This document shows, piece after piece, positions 52,351 through 64,000 of a stretch of 64,000 bases of DNA. The notes beneath the pieces are model-generated. The model had not been told where the DNA came from, ran no database searches, and worked only from the letters and a program-made list of their open reading frames with translations. Origin of the DNA: Bathynomus jamesi (taxonomy: Eukaryota > Arthropoda > Malacostraca > Isopoda > Cirolanidae); assembly GCA_023014485.1 (NCBI GenBank), contig JAJOZX010003208.1:396001-460000 (forward strand), in the 5' to 3' direction. Position 1 is the first letter of the stretch. Every line of letters begins with the position of its first letter. The translations under genes and the position numbers were made by a program.

Positions 52351-55300
52351 CAGAGATGGGCAAGATCACCAACTTTGGTGATCTTGAAGATCAAGATCAG
52401 ATCACCAGAAAAATGTGATCTTGAAGATCAAGATCAGATCACCAGAAAAATGTGATCTTGAAGATCCAGATCAAGATCGTGATCTTGAAGATCACTTTTC
52501 AAAATCACTTTTCAAGATCACTTTTTAAGATCACTTTTATATGAATTGAAAAAAGTTGTACTCTTGTAGAGTAAACAAAAACAAATTATTTTGTTAATCA
52601 CTCCTGAAAAGTATCACTCGTAATACTCCCCTGAGGGCTGAGGCAATACAAGCATCGCATCCTACCCATGTCACCTGATCTAAACCACGGGGATTGACGA
52701 TTCCCCTTTCAGTTTTTCAGGTGGTAAACTTAAAACTTAGTATTATCATAACTTATCAGCAAAGAAAAACTATTAAATGACCTACATATAGTTTTTAGTT
52801 CTATTTTTCTCAATTCTCATTTCACCAGGTCCATAACCCATATCAATGAATGGTCAGCATATATAAGTAAACATTTTTTACATAGAATTTAATTTTACAG
52901 TTTTACTGCAGTACGCAATTACTGACAATATAAGGGTAAAAACCGCAAGTTAAGAGTGTTAATTTAATGTTCAACCGCTGTAAACATTTGCTTTCAGCAA
53001 AACCAATTGTTCAAAGTTACCATCCGAGAGAGGACTTCGTTTGGGGCTATGAACCATGCCAGCAAACGAAAACAACCGTTCCACTGGTGCAGAGGAAGGT
53101 AGCGTGGTGTTATACCTCTTGAAGATCTTCTTTATAGCAGGATACCTATCTAAAGAGTCGAGTGCCTTACTGGTGTCCTGCAAATAATTGAGGACTTCCA
53201 AGTCTTCCTTGTTGTTAGGAGCAGAGAATGAGCCGTCCATAGTTCTGAAGAAATCGTCTTCAGATGATGAGTCTGAGTTCACCGAACTATTACCACTGCT
53301 GTCAGAATTACAATTTCTTACAGCCATTTGCAGCTTGTCTTTTACTTGAGACTTGATTGCTTCATGATCGCCGAAATTAGGCCCTTGCAACAATGATATC
53401 CATCTAAGTTTGAAATACGGATGAGATACTGAGGCCAAAACGGCATCAGTTACCTCGGGGCTCAACGACAAAAAATGACCAAATCTGGCATTGAAGCCAG
53501 AGACGACTGCTGCCAGTAATGGCATCTCAAGCGCAGGTCGTTTGGTTGGATAGGCTCCAATCTTGCGAGGGCATCTTGAGTCACTAGGACTGTTGGAAGA
53601 AGACAACCGTAGTAGCATTCTTTCTCTGCCTGTAATTTGTTGAGGGCTGCTGCAATTGGTTTTAGAACAGACAAATATTCTGAAATAAATTCCAATTCAT
53701 TGTCTTTGAGGATGGGTAGATTCAGTTCTTCAAGAGCTACATTCACGTCGTTCTTATGTTTATATATTTGGCTTAATGAGTCGTACATTGAGTTCCATCG
53801 GGTGACGCATGGGTACCTAAATTGGACGCCAGTTATTTCCTGTATTTTTTCTGCTGACTTGGGTTTACCAGCAGCATTCCACAGCGCCGAACATTTTCCC
53901 ATTGCAGAATGCTTTATCTTCTTTAGTCCAGGTGAATTCAGTCCTTTATCTGCATCAGTTGTTGCTACCAAGTTCAATGTGTGGGAGGCACATCGAATAT
54001 GGGATGATAGTTTCACTGACTCCTCTCCATGCTCTCCTGAATGTTCAGGAAAGTTGCTGATGATAACCTCTTCATCTGAATCTTTTTCATCATCATCTTC
54101 ATCTTCATCAATGTCGTCAGTACGATTCTGAACACGAACACCAACACCGAACTCTTTAAAGCATTTCACCATGTTCGATGCATTGTCGGTGACTGTAGAT
54201 ACAACTTTTCTATAAGATAAACCATGCTCCGAGTTGATCCTGTCCAATATTCCAGCAATTTTATCAAAGCTATGTGTTCCACGAAATCTTCGGCATGCCA
54301 GTGCAGCTGATCCTCGCGACAAGTCATCATTGATCTGTAATGTAAGAATATAAAATCAATGTTTGTATGAACATTTTTTTAAGCTTAATTTAATAATATT
54401 GGTTAGACACGCACCAGCTAAACTGCGCCACCAAACATTGAAGAGAAGAACTATGTGATATAAAGGAGGCAATTCAGCGATGAGTCGCCTACCATACCAC
54501 CACATCAGTGACCCATCCCATAAGAGCAAAATGTGGAAGAGTCCATATTCACAGCCTGTGAATATGGACTCTTCCACATTTTGCTGTGAATCAGACACAA
54601 TGACAGATGACAGAATCAGTGAATTAGTGTGAAATTACTGTGAATCACAGCAAAATGAAGACTCACCAAATTAATGAATGAGGAACACATGTCGAATAAT
54701 TGAAAAGATTATACTATAAGTCTATCAGACTATCAGTCTATTACCAATGGTCAATTTATCAATTATATAAAAATAATACACTAAATCAATAGCATACCCA
54801 ATGCGCAGTGACTCCCATGAAACTGCGGTGATTAGTTGACCATATGTCGCATGTAACACACCATGGTCAACTGCTGCCAGTTTTGCTTGTATGTCTTCCT
54901 TCATTGTACTGGTTGTTGTTGCAAGAGATCTAGCCAGGGTGCGTCTAGATGGCACCTGAACAGCCGGGTTGACGTCTGAAAAAAATATTTAAAAATTAAA
55001 ACAAATACAATAGATTAGCTATGGAAAAAATATCAAAATATTTAGCTAGGCTAGCGATAGTCTAATGTTCATACAAATAATATGATTAATTATTTTAATC
55101 AGATATTAGCTATGGAAAAATAGCAAAATATTTGAGTTATACTAACATGAAAGAAGATCCTTAAATTCATGTAGTTCAACTAGGCTCAATGGTAGGAGCC
55201 CATTAGCCACAAGCGAGAGAATCTTCTTTTCAAGGATATCCTTGCATATTGGTGGTCCTGGTTTTTGCTTGGAAATGTGGAACATGCTTAGTGTTGACTG

Positions 55301-56610
55301 CTTGGCAATTTTGGCAGGGGCAGCATTGCTGCCGCTGGCATCTTCTTCTTTAGCTGGACGCTTGCGAGATTTCTTCTCCGATTCATATTCACCCAAAAGA
55401 TCCGAATGTAGTTTCTGCACAAGAAAATAAATTATTATCATGCGGAGAGACTTCTTGAACACCCTGTATAATATTTATCAGAGTATTAAACTTCTAGTTG
55501 AAATTAATACTTAACAAGATTCTAAAATTTTGTTATCTTTAACTAAAATTATTTTCACCATGATCAGTGCATTTTTATCCTATGTTAAATTGAAAGCCGA
55601 ATTTCGTCCTTCAGTAACTAAATAGGAGAAATTACAGACATGGATCAGACAGAGAGAAAGGCAGATACACCTGGCGTTTTATTATAGTTGGATATCGGCA
55701 GTTTTTAATGTAGTTACTAGTCCATAATCTATTAATATCTGAAGTGCACAATATATTCAAATGGACGTCTATGTAAATGTAGCATTAGTCTTGTATGGCA
55801 CCAGTCACTTAAAATATGACTTGAACCATTATGTTAATGTTGCTACTTACTACTTAGTTACTAAGTAGTACTAACCCTGAGGTGCCTCAGAAGATTGCTT
55901 GTTGAGTCGAGGCCAGCAGACAGAATTGTAGTTTTCTTTGTACACTGCCTACAAATAACTTTGATACTGTTTCCAGTTTTTTCGACAATTTGAAAATATT
56001 TTCCGTTCAATAGCACAGATTGATCCTTATTACCAACATTGTTATCTAAATATATTGAATACTGTTCTGGTGACAACCTAGAATATTTGGTTCCCTTGGG
56101 AGCCTGTTGAAGTTGTAAAATTGCACTCATTATTAAAAAATTCAATCTGTAAATAAAATATGTTTAGAATTAATTTATTATGAATACGGACCTATAGGCT
56201 ATATTTTATGCCTATATATAATAATATATTAATAGAACACTTTTAACATAATTGCACAGTAAATTACACTTTTTACGAGCCCAAATTCCACAGCAACTAC
56301 ACCTTCCATGAGCCCACGCATGACGCAAGTCACCCAACTAACAGAAAACATAAACAGTCGGTGTTGAACAAAGTTGCCACCAGATGTCGCTTGGACAAAA
56401 AACAAATGACATTCGCATAGCGGCATATTTAAGAATCTGAAATTAAAAGTGATCTTGAAGTCTAAAGTGATCTTCAAGATCAAGATCACAAGAAATAAAG
56501 TGATCTTAGATCAAGATCACCATAATAAAAGTGATCTTCAAGATCAGATCACGATCTTGATCTTCAAGATCACGATCTGATCTTGAAGATCAAGATCGTG
56601 CCCATCTCTG
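52351..56610 (-). mobile_element. hAT transposon, full length, nearly intact
   Basis: Ends CAGAGATGGGCAAGATCAC and GATCGTGCCCATCTCTG, with exact 8-bp duplication ggtattgg at 52343-52350 and 56611-56618. The first and last 160 bp are dense arrays of AAGATCA/TGATCTT motifs in both orientations. A minus-strand transposase gene with several introns fills the middle. One frameshift was found in its last long exon. Confidence 0.92.
52971..56145 (-). pseudogene. hAT transposase gene, multi-exon, one clear frameshift
   Basis: Exons on the minus strand: 56145-55861 (KYSRLSPEQYSIYLDNN, BED-like CRQCTKK...HLR), about 55420-55142 (KLHSDLLGEYESEKKSRK to LVELHEFKDLLS), about 54974-54790, and 54322-52971. 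The last holds TVTDNASNMVKCFKEFGV (catalytic Asp region), a Glu/Asp-rich insert, IRCASHTLNLVATTDADKGL (CxxH) and FRYPCVTRWNSMYDSLSQIY. After one shift near 53545 come SLSPEVTDAVLASVSHPYFK and the hATC end (TTLPSSAPVERLFSFAG, LSDGNFEQLVLLKANV). GT..AG intron edges fit (GTTAGT near 55873, TGTGCAG near 55421, GTTAGT near 55145, TTTCAG near 54976). Close to functional. Confidence 0.82.
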
Positions 56611-56618
56611 GGTATTGG

Positions 56619-57925
56619 TCTATAATTACTTTTCCTAAGTAATATAAGTATGTTAGGGCATAGCTGATTTTAACTAAGAGGTAAATGTCAATGAAGGTAT
56701 TTTTTTTTATTAATTATGGTTGCTTGTAGCTACTCTTTTCAGAAACGCATTTCTTTGTTTTCTTGGAAATCCATACTCTCACTCTGAGACAGCCATTTTA
56801 TAATTAGAGTAGCTACCACTGAAAGCAAAATAGGCTTGGTACTAAAAATTAGTTATTTACGTTGTTACTAGTTTCGGAAAAAATATAGAAATTTAAGTAC
56901 GTTTGAATACGTTTTTTTCCCCCTAGAAGTTCACGCAAATGCCCCCTTCCCCTATTTCTGGAATGGGGAATTGGATTCGACAATGTAGGCTTTTGAAGAT
57001 TTGTAGCGTAATGCATTTCCTTTTTCTCAGGTTTTTATAGCGAAAATCATAAATCCCTTCTTAACTACGTCGCAAACGTCGAAACTGTTTATGGGAACAA
57101 AACTTGCGCTAGCATTTTGATGAAGGCGAGAAACCTGATGGTGGGGTCGCTTCGTGTCACCGCCACGATAGACCCCCTTTCGCCCGACGGACCCCTCACA
57201 GCATCTGTAAGTTCGTCTTTGTAGAGGTCTTTCGTACATAAATGTGAGATTGGAAAATTTTGATGATAAAACATATGAAGTCGCACAAAATAAACGTCAT
57301 AATCTATATTATATTACATTATTTTAAAAGTAATTAGCAAAGCGAATCAGGTTAGGGCAGGGAAGGTATGTTATTAAAGCGTATTTAGAAATATTTGAAA
57401 GTGAAACTAAGTAGAAATAGGTATTTATTACGTTTACGGATCCGAAGAAAGCTCGTGAAGTACGAATTCTTTGCGGAAGTAGTCGGAACAGTTCTTTGTT
57501 TGACTGATGCGAAAAGCTTTCAACGGGACTGATTAAATTGATGCGCAAAGCTCTTTAGTCGAGTGAGCATATTTGAATGGAATATTGTTAGGTGGAAAGG
57601 TAGTGGTGCTGGAGTGGACCCCAATTCTCTGATTGAAATCGGAAATTGAAAAAGTGAAAGGAAGTAAGCAGAACAGAGTTTGTTGAAATGTTGGATTTCG
57701 AAAAAGTGTTTGAACATGGATGAAGCGAGAAGTTCGCATTAACGCATTCAGTTTATCTTTACCGTTATTTATTGTGTAATGTGTACGTAAGAGAGCGAAC
57801 GAGTTAGCTGCAGAGAGCCGTTCGATTTGAAAATTGAGTAGATAAAATATCTTATGATTATGTTGGGGAATTGAGTGATGGAATTGTAAGCATTCTCGAC
57901 CATATGAAGTGACTTATTTATTTTT
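56619..57925. other. Intronic stretch, unrecognised
   Basis: About 1.3 kb with short open frames on both strands, none resembling a known protein, and no terminal repeats. Base composition is less AT-rich than the surroundings around 57040-57200. Confidence 0.35.
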
Positions 57926-60900
57926 TTTATGCCGGAAGGAGGGGCAAAGGGCGAATGCCCGCGAAAGCGCGCCCCCATTAGAAGGCGAAGAGAGCCAAAA
58001 TCAAGGTCCGGGGTTTTCGAGATGCCTACGCAGTCTGCGTTTGAAAGATTGGAGTTCATAGATAGGGGGAAAGATGGATTGAAGAAGATTGTTCCAGAGT
58101 TGACCGGTTGAGTAGATAAAAGACTGAAAATACCGATTAACCCTCGCGTTAGAGAACTGGACAGGAAAGGAATGAGAAAGTGTAGAAAGTCTGGTGCTGC
58201 GTGCTCTCCTTAGAGGAAGCATGCAGTTAGAGTTCAGAAGAGCGGTGTCCGTTATAATAACGATAGTAAAGAAAGAGGGATTGAAGACTCAGTAAGAGGC
58301 GGGGAATTGATGAGACGAAAAGCCTTTGATTCCACCTAGTCAAGTAGAACTGCGTGGGTTGAGCCACCCCATACGTGAGAAGCATACTCCATACAGGGGT
58401 GGACAAGACCCTTGTACAGTGACAGCGACTGAGTGGGAGTGAGAAAACCTCGGAGGCGGCACAGCACACCTAACCTCTTAAAAGCCAAGAATGTTAAGAG
58501 AAGAGGAAGGATTGAGTTGTGTATTATTGAAGGCAAGAGGATAGTCGTTTGGAAGATTGTGACGAGTAGACAGATGGAGAAACCGAGTTTTTGAGGAATT
58601 GAAAGCCACAAGGTTTTCTCTGCCCCAATCAGATATGGCAGAAAGATCAGAGGTCAGGTGTCTCATAGCAGTCCCACGCGAATCATGAAGTGACTGTTGA
58701 GAGGGATGCTTTGTGAAGTGGGTGGAGAAGTGAAGAGTGGAATTATCGGCATAGGAGTGAATAGGACAGGAAGTGCGAATTAAAAGCTAATTAATAAATA
58801 AAAGGAAAAGAATGGGAGACAGGACAGAACCCTGAGGAACACCACTGATAATAGCTTTAGGAGAAGACAGTAGCCATCTACAACCGCAGCTATGGATCGG
58901 CCAGAAAGTAAATTAGCGATGAAGGCACAGATAGAAAGATAGAAACCGAATGAGGGCAGTTTGGAAATTAAAGAGTTGTGCCAGACTCTGTCAAAAGCTT
59001 TTGATATGTCTAGCGCAATACCTAAAGTTTTATCGAAACCCCAAAAAGAGGATGACCAAGAGTCAAAAAGATATGTAAGAAGATCGCCAGTGGAGCGTCC
59101 GTTGCGGAACCCATACTGACGATCTGAAAGAAGATTGTGAGAAGAAAGGTATTTAAGAATCTTCCTATAAAGGATAGATTCCAAAACTTTAGAAAGGTAA
59201 GAAATCAAAGCAATAGACTATATTGGACGATAGTTGGAGGGTTGGAGAGCAGTCATACTTCTTTGGAACAAGTTGAATGAAAGCAAACTTCCAGCAGGAA
59301 AGAAAAGCACCAGATGAAAGACAAAGACGAAAGAATTTGGCTTGGCAGGTGTCAGCACTGAAACACAGTTCTTAACAACAGGAGAACACCATCAGGACTT
59401 TACGTCTTCCTATTGTTGAGCCCAGATAAGGCAGAAAGAACATCTTTGGAAGAGATTCTAATTTCAGACATAATAAGTCAGAGGAGGAGGAGGATGGAAG
59501 AACAGCACTGGAATTGTTCAGAGATGAGTTGGAGGCGAAAGTTTGCGCGAAGAGTTCAGCTTCGTCAGGAGAAGAGACGGCAACCGAGTCGAAATGGAAA
59601 AGAGGAGGGAAAGAAGAGCAAGTAAAGTTGTCGAAGAGGTTCTCGGCTAGATGCCAGAAAGAGCGAGAAGAATCGGAATTGGATAAGTTTTCACATTTTT
59701 GTCGGATGAAGGAATTTTTGGCGAGTCTGAGAACAGATTTTGCACGATTCCGGAATGAAATATAAGTTGAGTAAGAGTCAGGAGTTGGATGGCGACGGCA
59801 CCTTCTGAAAGACTCCTCTCTGTTGCGGATAGTATTAAAACAAGTAAAATTAAACCAAGGTTTTTTTTTGCGTTAGTAGTAGGAATAGAATATGGAATGT
59901 ACGACTCCATGCCCGAGAGAATCACCTACGTGATGCGCTCAGCACACTTGGAAGGACCCCGGCCACGGAAGCAGTAATCATTCCATGGGAAATCACAGAA
60001 GTACTGCTTAAGGGCCTCCCAATCAGCGGCGCCAAAGTGCCAGAGACGCCGCCTCTTGGGAGGATCCACAGGTCGAATTGGAGCGATAGGACAGGAAATA
60101 GATGCAAGATTGTGGTCGGAGGATCCCAACGGAGAAAAAGGTTTGACAGATTAAGAAGGATGAGATGTAAGAAATAAATCCAGAATGCTGGGCCTATCCA
60201 AGGCGATCGGGGATACGAATAGGGTGCTGTACAATCTGCTCTAGGTCATTTAGGATAGTAAAGTTATAAGCTAGTTCACCAGGGATGTCAGTGAAATGGG
60301 AGGAAAGCCAAAAGTGGTGGTGAACATCGAAATCTCCTAAAATGAAGATTTCAGCAAAGGGAGAGCGAGATAGAATGTATTCCACTTTGGAAGTAAAATT
60401 ATCAGAAAGGTTAAACAGCGCAGATGTATTTAGTTTGAGATTGGCATGTAAGCCGTAGCCAGAGGGTATAGAATTTGGAAGATTCGAGTTCGGGATTTTA
60501 AATCGGGAATACGAGAACAAGTTAGGTCATTGCGTACATATAAGCAACATCCACCTTTGGAGTGAAATTGAGTATGGAGAAAGTAAGAGGGTACATAAAA
60601 GGGGTTGCTCACGTTGCTGTCAATCGTCTCAGACACCTGAGTTTCAGTGAGAAAAAAGATGAGATTTGGAGGAGAAGAGGTGGTGTTCAACAAATTGAAA
60701 ACTTCTGAAAAGGCCACAAATGTTGCAGAAGTTTATGAAAAGTGAATCAGGCATAGGCCCAGAACATCTCGAATGGGCGGTAGCAGATCCAGTCCCGCTG
60801 CCCGGGTCTGCGTTCCCGGTATTGGCAGCGTGGGAGCCAGAAGTGGGTACATTTATGGTCCCCTCCGCAGGGGATTCCGAGGCTTTTGAAGTTGCCATTT

Positions 60901-61040
60901 TTGTTTAAATTTTGAAAAGATTATGTAGTGTGTAAGATGCATGTATACGTAGTTAGGAATAGGGAGAGAAGTGTGTATTTGAGAGCATGCTGGATTGCTC
61001 ACAGGGTAGATGAGACACGGAAAAAGATCAGCTAAGGAGA
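57926..61040 (-). mobile_element. Jockey-like LINE, near full length
   Basis: Read on the minus strand from about 61040 (5' leader) to an A tail after CCTTCCGGCAT at 57931. Contains an endonuclease, a linker, a reverse transcriptase and a C-terminal tail, in the order typical of APE-type LINEs without RNase H. Same family as 46137-47654, 8148-8365 and 32085-32293, so this is the most abundant LINE family in the window. Confidence 0.85.
57990..60898 (-). pseudogene. Jockey-like LINE endonuclease-RT polyprotein, frameshifted
   Basis: From MATSKASESPAEGTINVPTS (60898): FINFCNICGLFRSFQFVEHH, LIFFLTETQVSET (catalytic Glu), GGCCLYVRNDL, EIFILGDFDVHHHFW (GDFN box with Asn changed to Asp), MGSSDHNLASISCPI (SDH), LKQYFCDFPWNDYCF. 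The reverse transcriptase has YLSKVLESILYRKIL, SDRQYGFRNGRSTGDLL, GIALDISKAFDRVW (catalytic Asp). The YADD region is degraded near 58770; then LSAISDWGRENLVAFN, LYKGLVHPCMEYASHV and LWNNLLQSIFPPIYEL. At least six frame changes. Confidence 0.82.
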
Positions 61041-61311
61041 CCAGTGACAGGAGAAACGGGAGTTTTAGCACTCCCTATCTTCTGTCTAACGTCCCCCTCT
61101 CCCCGAAGTACTTCCCTGGTCGATTGGTGTCTACAATCTCCTCCCCTGATTGAAAAGATTAAGCTCTTTCTCTCTAGCTCAAAAATGTATTTTATCATCA
61201 TCTGTATGTTATCTTTTCTGACAACTCACTTTTTACCTAGTTCAGCTTTTGAGTAATTTCCTCTTTATATGAAAAAAAAAAACACGCAGCTGCATAATGA
61301 TTGTTTTTAAG
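61041..61311. other. End of intron 8
   Basis: Short pyrimidine-rich run before the exon 9 acceptor TTGTTTTTAAG. No element recognised. Confidence 0.4.
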
Positions 61312-61395
61312 GATGAATTTGGTAATGAGCTGAAAACAACGAGTTTACGACTACAAAACTTATCCACTAAAACGTTTAATCTTCCTAAATGCCAA
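61312..61395 (+). CDS. ZW10: ZW10 exon 9 (last exon in window)
   Basis: Twenty-eight codons, DEFGNELKTTSLRLQN to FNLPKCQ, between acceptor TTTTTAAG and donor CAA|GTAAGG. With one gap it aligns with human ZW10 YARNINSHFANKKCQ (shared N, F, K-C-Q), and its distance from the EEF of exon 8 (35 versus 37 residues) fits. The only open frame here is the one that needs phase 0 from exon 8. The gene continues beyond the window; roughly the C-terminal half is missing. Confidence 0.68.
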
Positions 61396-61607
61396 GTAAG
61401 GTTAGTATCATTTTGGTTCGTTTGTAATTAGTTTTTCTTTAGACTCTACCGTTATAAAACGAAGTAAACAAGAAATATTAGGCGGCAACAGGGGTGAGAT
61501 GACGCAACTATCTTATGGAGTGAGTCGAACTCCAACTCCACTCTTAAAGATTGCTCAGAAAATTAAAAGTTAATTTCAAAACACCTTTAGTTCCATCCCT
61601 ATTTAGA

Positions 61608-63089
61608 CAGTCGTGCTTATAAGTATTTGTACAGTGAAATATTTGTTATATTCATCCTTATCTTTTGTACCATGCGTAGATAGTTATGAAAAGTTTACTG
61701 TTCGTTTGGAAAACCTTAAACAAAAAAATTAGTTCAACTTCAACATAAAATGTAAAACAAAGAATTTGAGGAAAATAAAAAAAATTAAAATGCAAAAGTT
61801 TTTGTACATTTATTTACAAAATTATTTAATACTTTGTGTGTCCACCTTTTGCTTGAAGAATTTAAAAATTTTATCAGTAGTTGGCTGTTTATTGATTAGA
61901 GACTGTTAGCAATTCTGAATTCCAGAATTATCTCTGAATTTTTATGGAAAACGGATGACTGTACAGTATTACGAGCCATTAGTAAGCAATAGGTTGTCGT
62001 GGTAAAGAGTTGTCTACAGATCTTAAGAGATTTGTTATTGCTGCATACGACTCTGGAAAGGGTTATAGGAAGATAGGAGAAGAAATTCGTATTCCATTTA
62101 CGACGGTTGCTGCAATTATAAAGAAATGGAAAGGCTTTGGAACAGTCAAAACTGTACTAAGGTGTGGACGACCTCGCAAGATTTCAGAACGTACAGCTAG
62201 ACATTGAAAAATGGCTGCTGCAAATCCACGAGTGACTGCGGGTGATATTTGCCAAACATTAAGACTGAGATTGATGTCCATCCCTCTACTGTACGTCGTA
62301 CATTGAGAAAGAATGGTTTGAATGAAAGAGTTGCATGAAGAAAACCTCTGCTACGAAAGCTCATAAATAAGCTCGTTTAAAGTACGCCAAAGATCATCAA
62401 AATGATGGATTTGCATTCTGGAAGGAAGTTTTCTAGACAGACGAGACCAAAATTGAATTATTCGGGAACGACAAACAACAGTATATTTGTCGAAAATCAA
62501 ATACTTATTCGTGGAAAAAAACATCCTTCCTACGATTAAACGTGGTGGTAGTTTGCTTCTTTGGGGATGCTTTAGTGTTTCTGGTCCAGGAAAGCTTGTC
62601 ATCAATGGAATCTTGAATTCGAAGAAATATCAGGAAATTTTAGAAGGAAATGTATTGCCTTCAGTTCGGGAGTTGCGAATGGGTCGCAGTTTGGTACTGC
62701 AAGTTGATGATGATGATGATCCAAAACAAAATTAAGAACACCTTGAAAAGGTTTCAACAAAAGAATTTCAAGTTTCTCGAGTGGCCCAGTCAAAGTCCAG
62801 ATCTGAATTTAATTGAGAATTTATGGTTTGATTTGAAAAAAGTTGTAAACAAAAGAAAGCTTTCGAATCTGAATAAATTGTGACCATTTTCTTTAGAAGA
62901 ATGGGTTAAAATTTCTACTAGATGTCGAAACCTCGTAGAAAAATACCCAAAACAAATCGATAAAGTCATTCAAGCAAAAGGTGGACACACACAGTATTAA
63001 ATAACTTTATAAGTAAATGTACGGAAACTTTTGCATTCTAACCTTATTTTATTTTCCTCAAATTCTTTGATATTTTATAAGCGCCACTG
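61608..63089 (+). mobile_element. Tc1-like transposon
   Basis: Ends CAGTCGTGCTTATAAGTAT and the inverted TTTATAAGCGCCACTG, right end at TA. Inner inverted repeats ('gtgtccaccttttgcttgaa' at about 61840 and 'ttcaagcaaaaggtggacac' at about 62970) show the long IR/DR type of ends. Length 1.5 kb is typical of Tc1-like elements. It lies in ZW10 intron 9. Confidence 0.85.
62010..63000 (+). pseudogene. Tc1-like transposase, frameshifted
   Basis: N-terminal helix-turn-helix: MSTDLKRFVIAAYDSGKGYR, FTTVAAIIKKWKGFGTV, then the GRPR-like hook CGRPRKISERTARH before a stop. The next block has a degraded WSDETK line (about 62440). LLWGCFSVSGPGKLVINGIL is conserved; the second Asp block (QQDNDPKH type) is damaged, with a run of Asp from a GAT repeat. 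PSQSPDLNLIENLWFDLKK carries the final Asp/Glu (DD34E). Ends AKGGHTQY. At least three breaks. Confidence 0.82.
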
Positions 63090-63477
63090 TATACAAGTTT
63101 TATTAAAATCAATTTTTGGTCATTACACCTTAAGTACTTCTGCTGTCGTTTGCATTTTTGGCTGTTTTCAACCTCCATCGTCAGCCAATCAAAATTCACA
63201 GAAACTGGTGTTTCAACTGATCCCAATATTTGTACATATTTGAGGATGTTTAACCACGATAATTTTTTCTACTATACGTAATGATATTTACATTTTTATT
63301 TACCCGTTTTTTTTAAGCACTTAAGATTAAAGTTTTCAGAAATTAAATAATTTTCAGATGTAAAAATAGATTTTCAGGATTAAAAACGGCAGCTGAATCA
63401 CTAAAATAAGAACTTTTGACCTAGCAACTCTGTTTTACTAACTCTTAACTTCATATTTTGTGGATAGTGTGCGTGGG
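63090..63477. other. Intron 9 spacer
   Basis: No gene or element recognised. Confidence 0.4.
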
Positions 63478-63558
63478 TACAGTCGGTTACAAAAGTCGGG
63501 ATACACTGAGCGGAAAAGTAGGTGTGACCCAGTGATCCCAACTTCGTAACAGACTGTA
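63478..63558. mobile_element. 81-bp TA-flanked MITE
   Basis: Inverted repeats of about 23 bp (ACAGTCGGTTACAAAAGTCG on the left; ACTTCGTAACAGACTGT on the right, four mismatches) enclosed by TA. Nearly the whole element is stem. Probably a Tc1/mariner-type MITE. Confidence 0.7.
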
Positions 63559-64000
63559 CGTAGCATTATTCAGTTAAACTAAGAACATTAGGCGGCGAGT
63601 ATAATTAATCAATAAAAGTGGGTCGCTTAGCATTACTTTCCAAGATGAATTGATCTTGAGTTTGGGATTAGTCAGATCATATTATTTGTTATTGTTAAGA
63701 AACTATATCTTACTTAAATCTGCCAGAAACATTCTCAATGTTTTTTATAATGTTATAAATAATGCTTTGAACATTTTTACATAATATATTTTTTTTGTTC
63801 CTGTTTGTACAGTGGAACTTTTCCTATAATTTGTGGTCTTTAACAGTGAAATCCCAGGATACGTAATGCGCAATGCCCCGAAGGTTAACTGCTGCTCAAC
63901 ATCCTCCAAATTTAATAAAGACCAGTTAATTATTATCCACGCGTCTGAGCGGGAAATTCACGTGGAAATGTTCTTTCTCTCGTTTCATCATCCGTACAGC
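63559..64000. other. Intron 9, end of window
   Basis: AT-rich intron sequence; no further ZW10 exon, gene or element recognised. Confidence 0.4.

Overview
The window is eukaryotic: AT-rich, intron-bearing DNA full of transposons, with long (TA)n and (CA)n microsatellites. No bacterial-type operons or ribosome binding sites are present. The mix of element families (I-like and Jockey/CR1-like LINEs, mariner/Tc1, hAT, MULE, piggyBac-like MITEs, a Helitron, Penelope-like ends, 5S- and tRNA-headed SINEs) and their diverged arthropod-type proteins suggest an arthropod, most likely a crustacean such as a decapod. That assignment is inference.

One host gene can be recognised, and it runs through the whole window on the + strand: the 5' half of ZW10 (kinetochore RZZ complex / ER-Golgi NRZ tethering complex). 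Nine coding exons (665-698, 1601-1830, 16346-16525, 18415-18534, 45309-45514, 45616-45760, 45877-45966, 51715-51840, 61312-61395) join in frame to about 405 codons, ending at a position matching roughly residue 410 of human ZW10. The rest of the gene lies beyond base 64000. Introns 5 and 6 are about 0.1 kb. Introns 2, 4, 7 and 8 are 14.5, 26.8, 5.7 and 9.5 kb because of transposons.

Intron 2 (1831-16345) holds a Tigger-like MITE, a decayed hAT with a nested MITE, an unclassified transposase-like gene (family A) split by a mariner deletion derivative, a broken cysteine-rich family C gene into which a MULE inserted with a clean 10-bp target duplication, and a remnant resembling the C-terminus of family B. 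Intron 3 holds a mariner. Intron 4 (18535-45308) holds a Helitron end, a SINE pair, a CR1-like LINE split by a 3.9-kb hAT, a Penelope-like snap-back and a Tc1 derivative, further mariner and Penelope-like pieces, a 17-bp minisatellite, a candidate LTR, a 5S-derived SINE, a 6.4-kb GC-rich I-like LINE with an open RT-RNase H frame, and family B and A genes. Introns 7 and 8 hold two Jockey-like LINE copies, an I-like LINE lacking its RT, and a nearly intact intron-containing hAT. Intron 9 starts with a Tc1 element.

Apart from ZW10, nothing here appears to work as a pathway; the remaining genes are mobile-element genes, most of them broken. The least familiar material is families A, B and C, the mirrored 15-bp arrays at the MULE ends, and the hammerhead-like motifs in the Penelope-like snap-backs.
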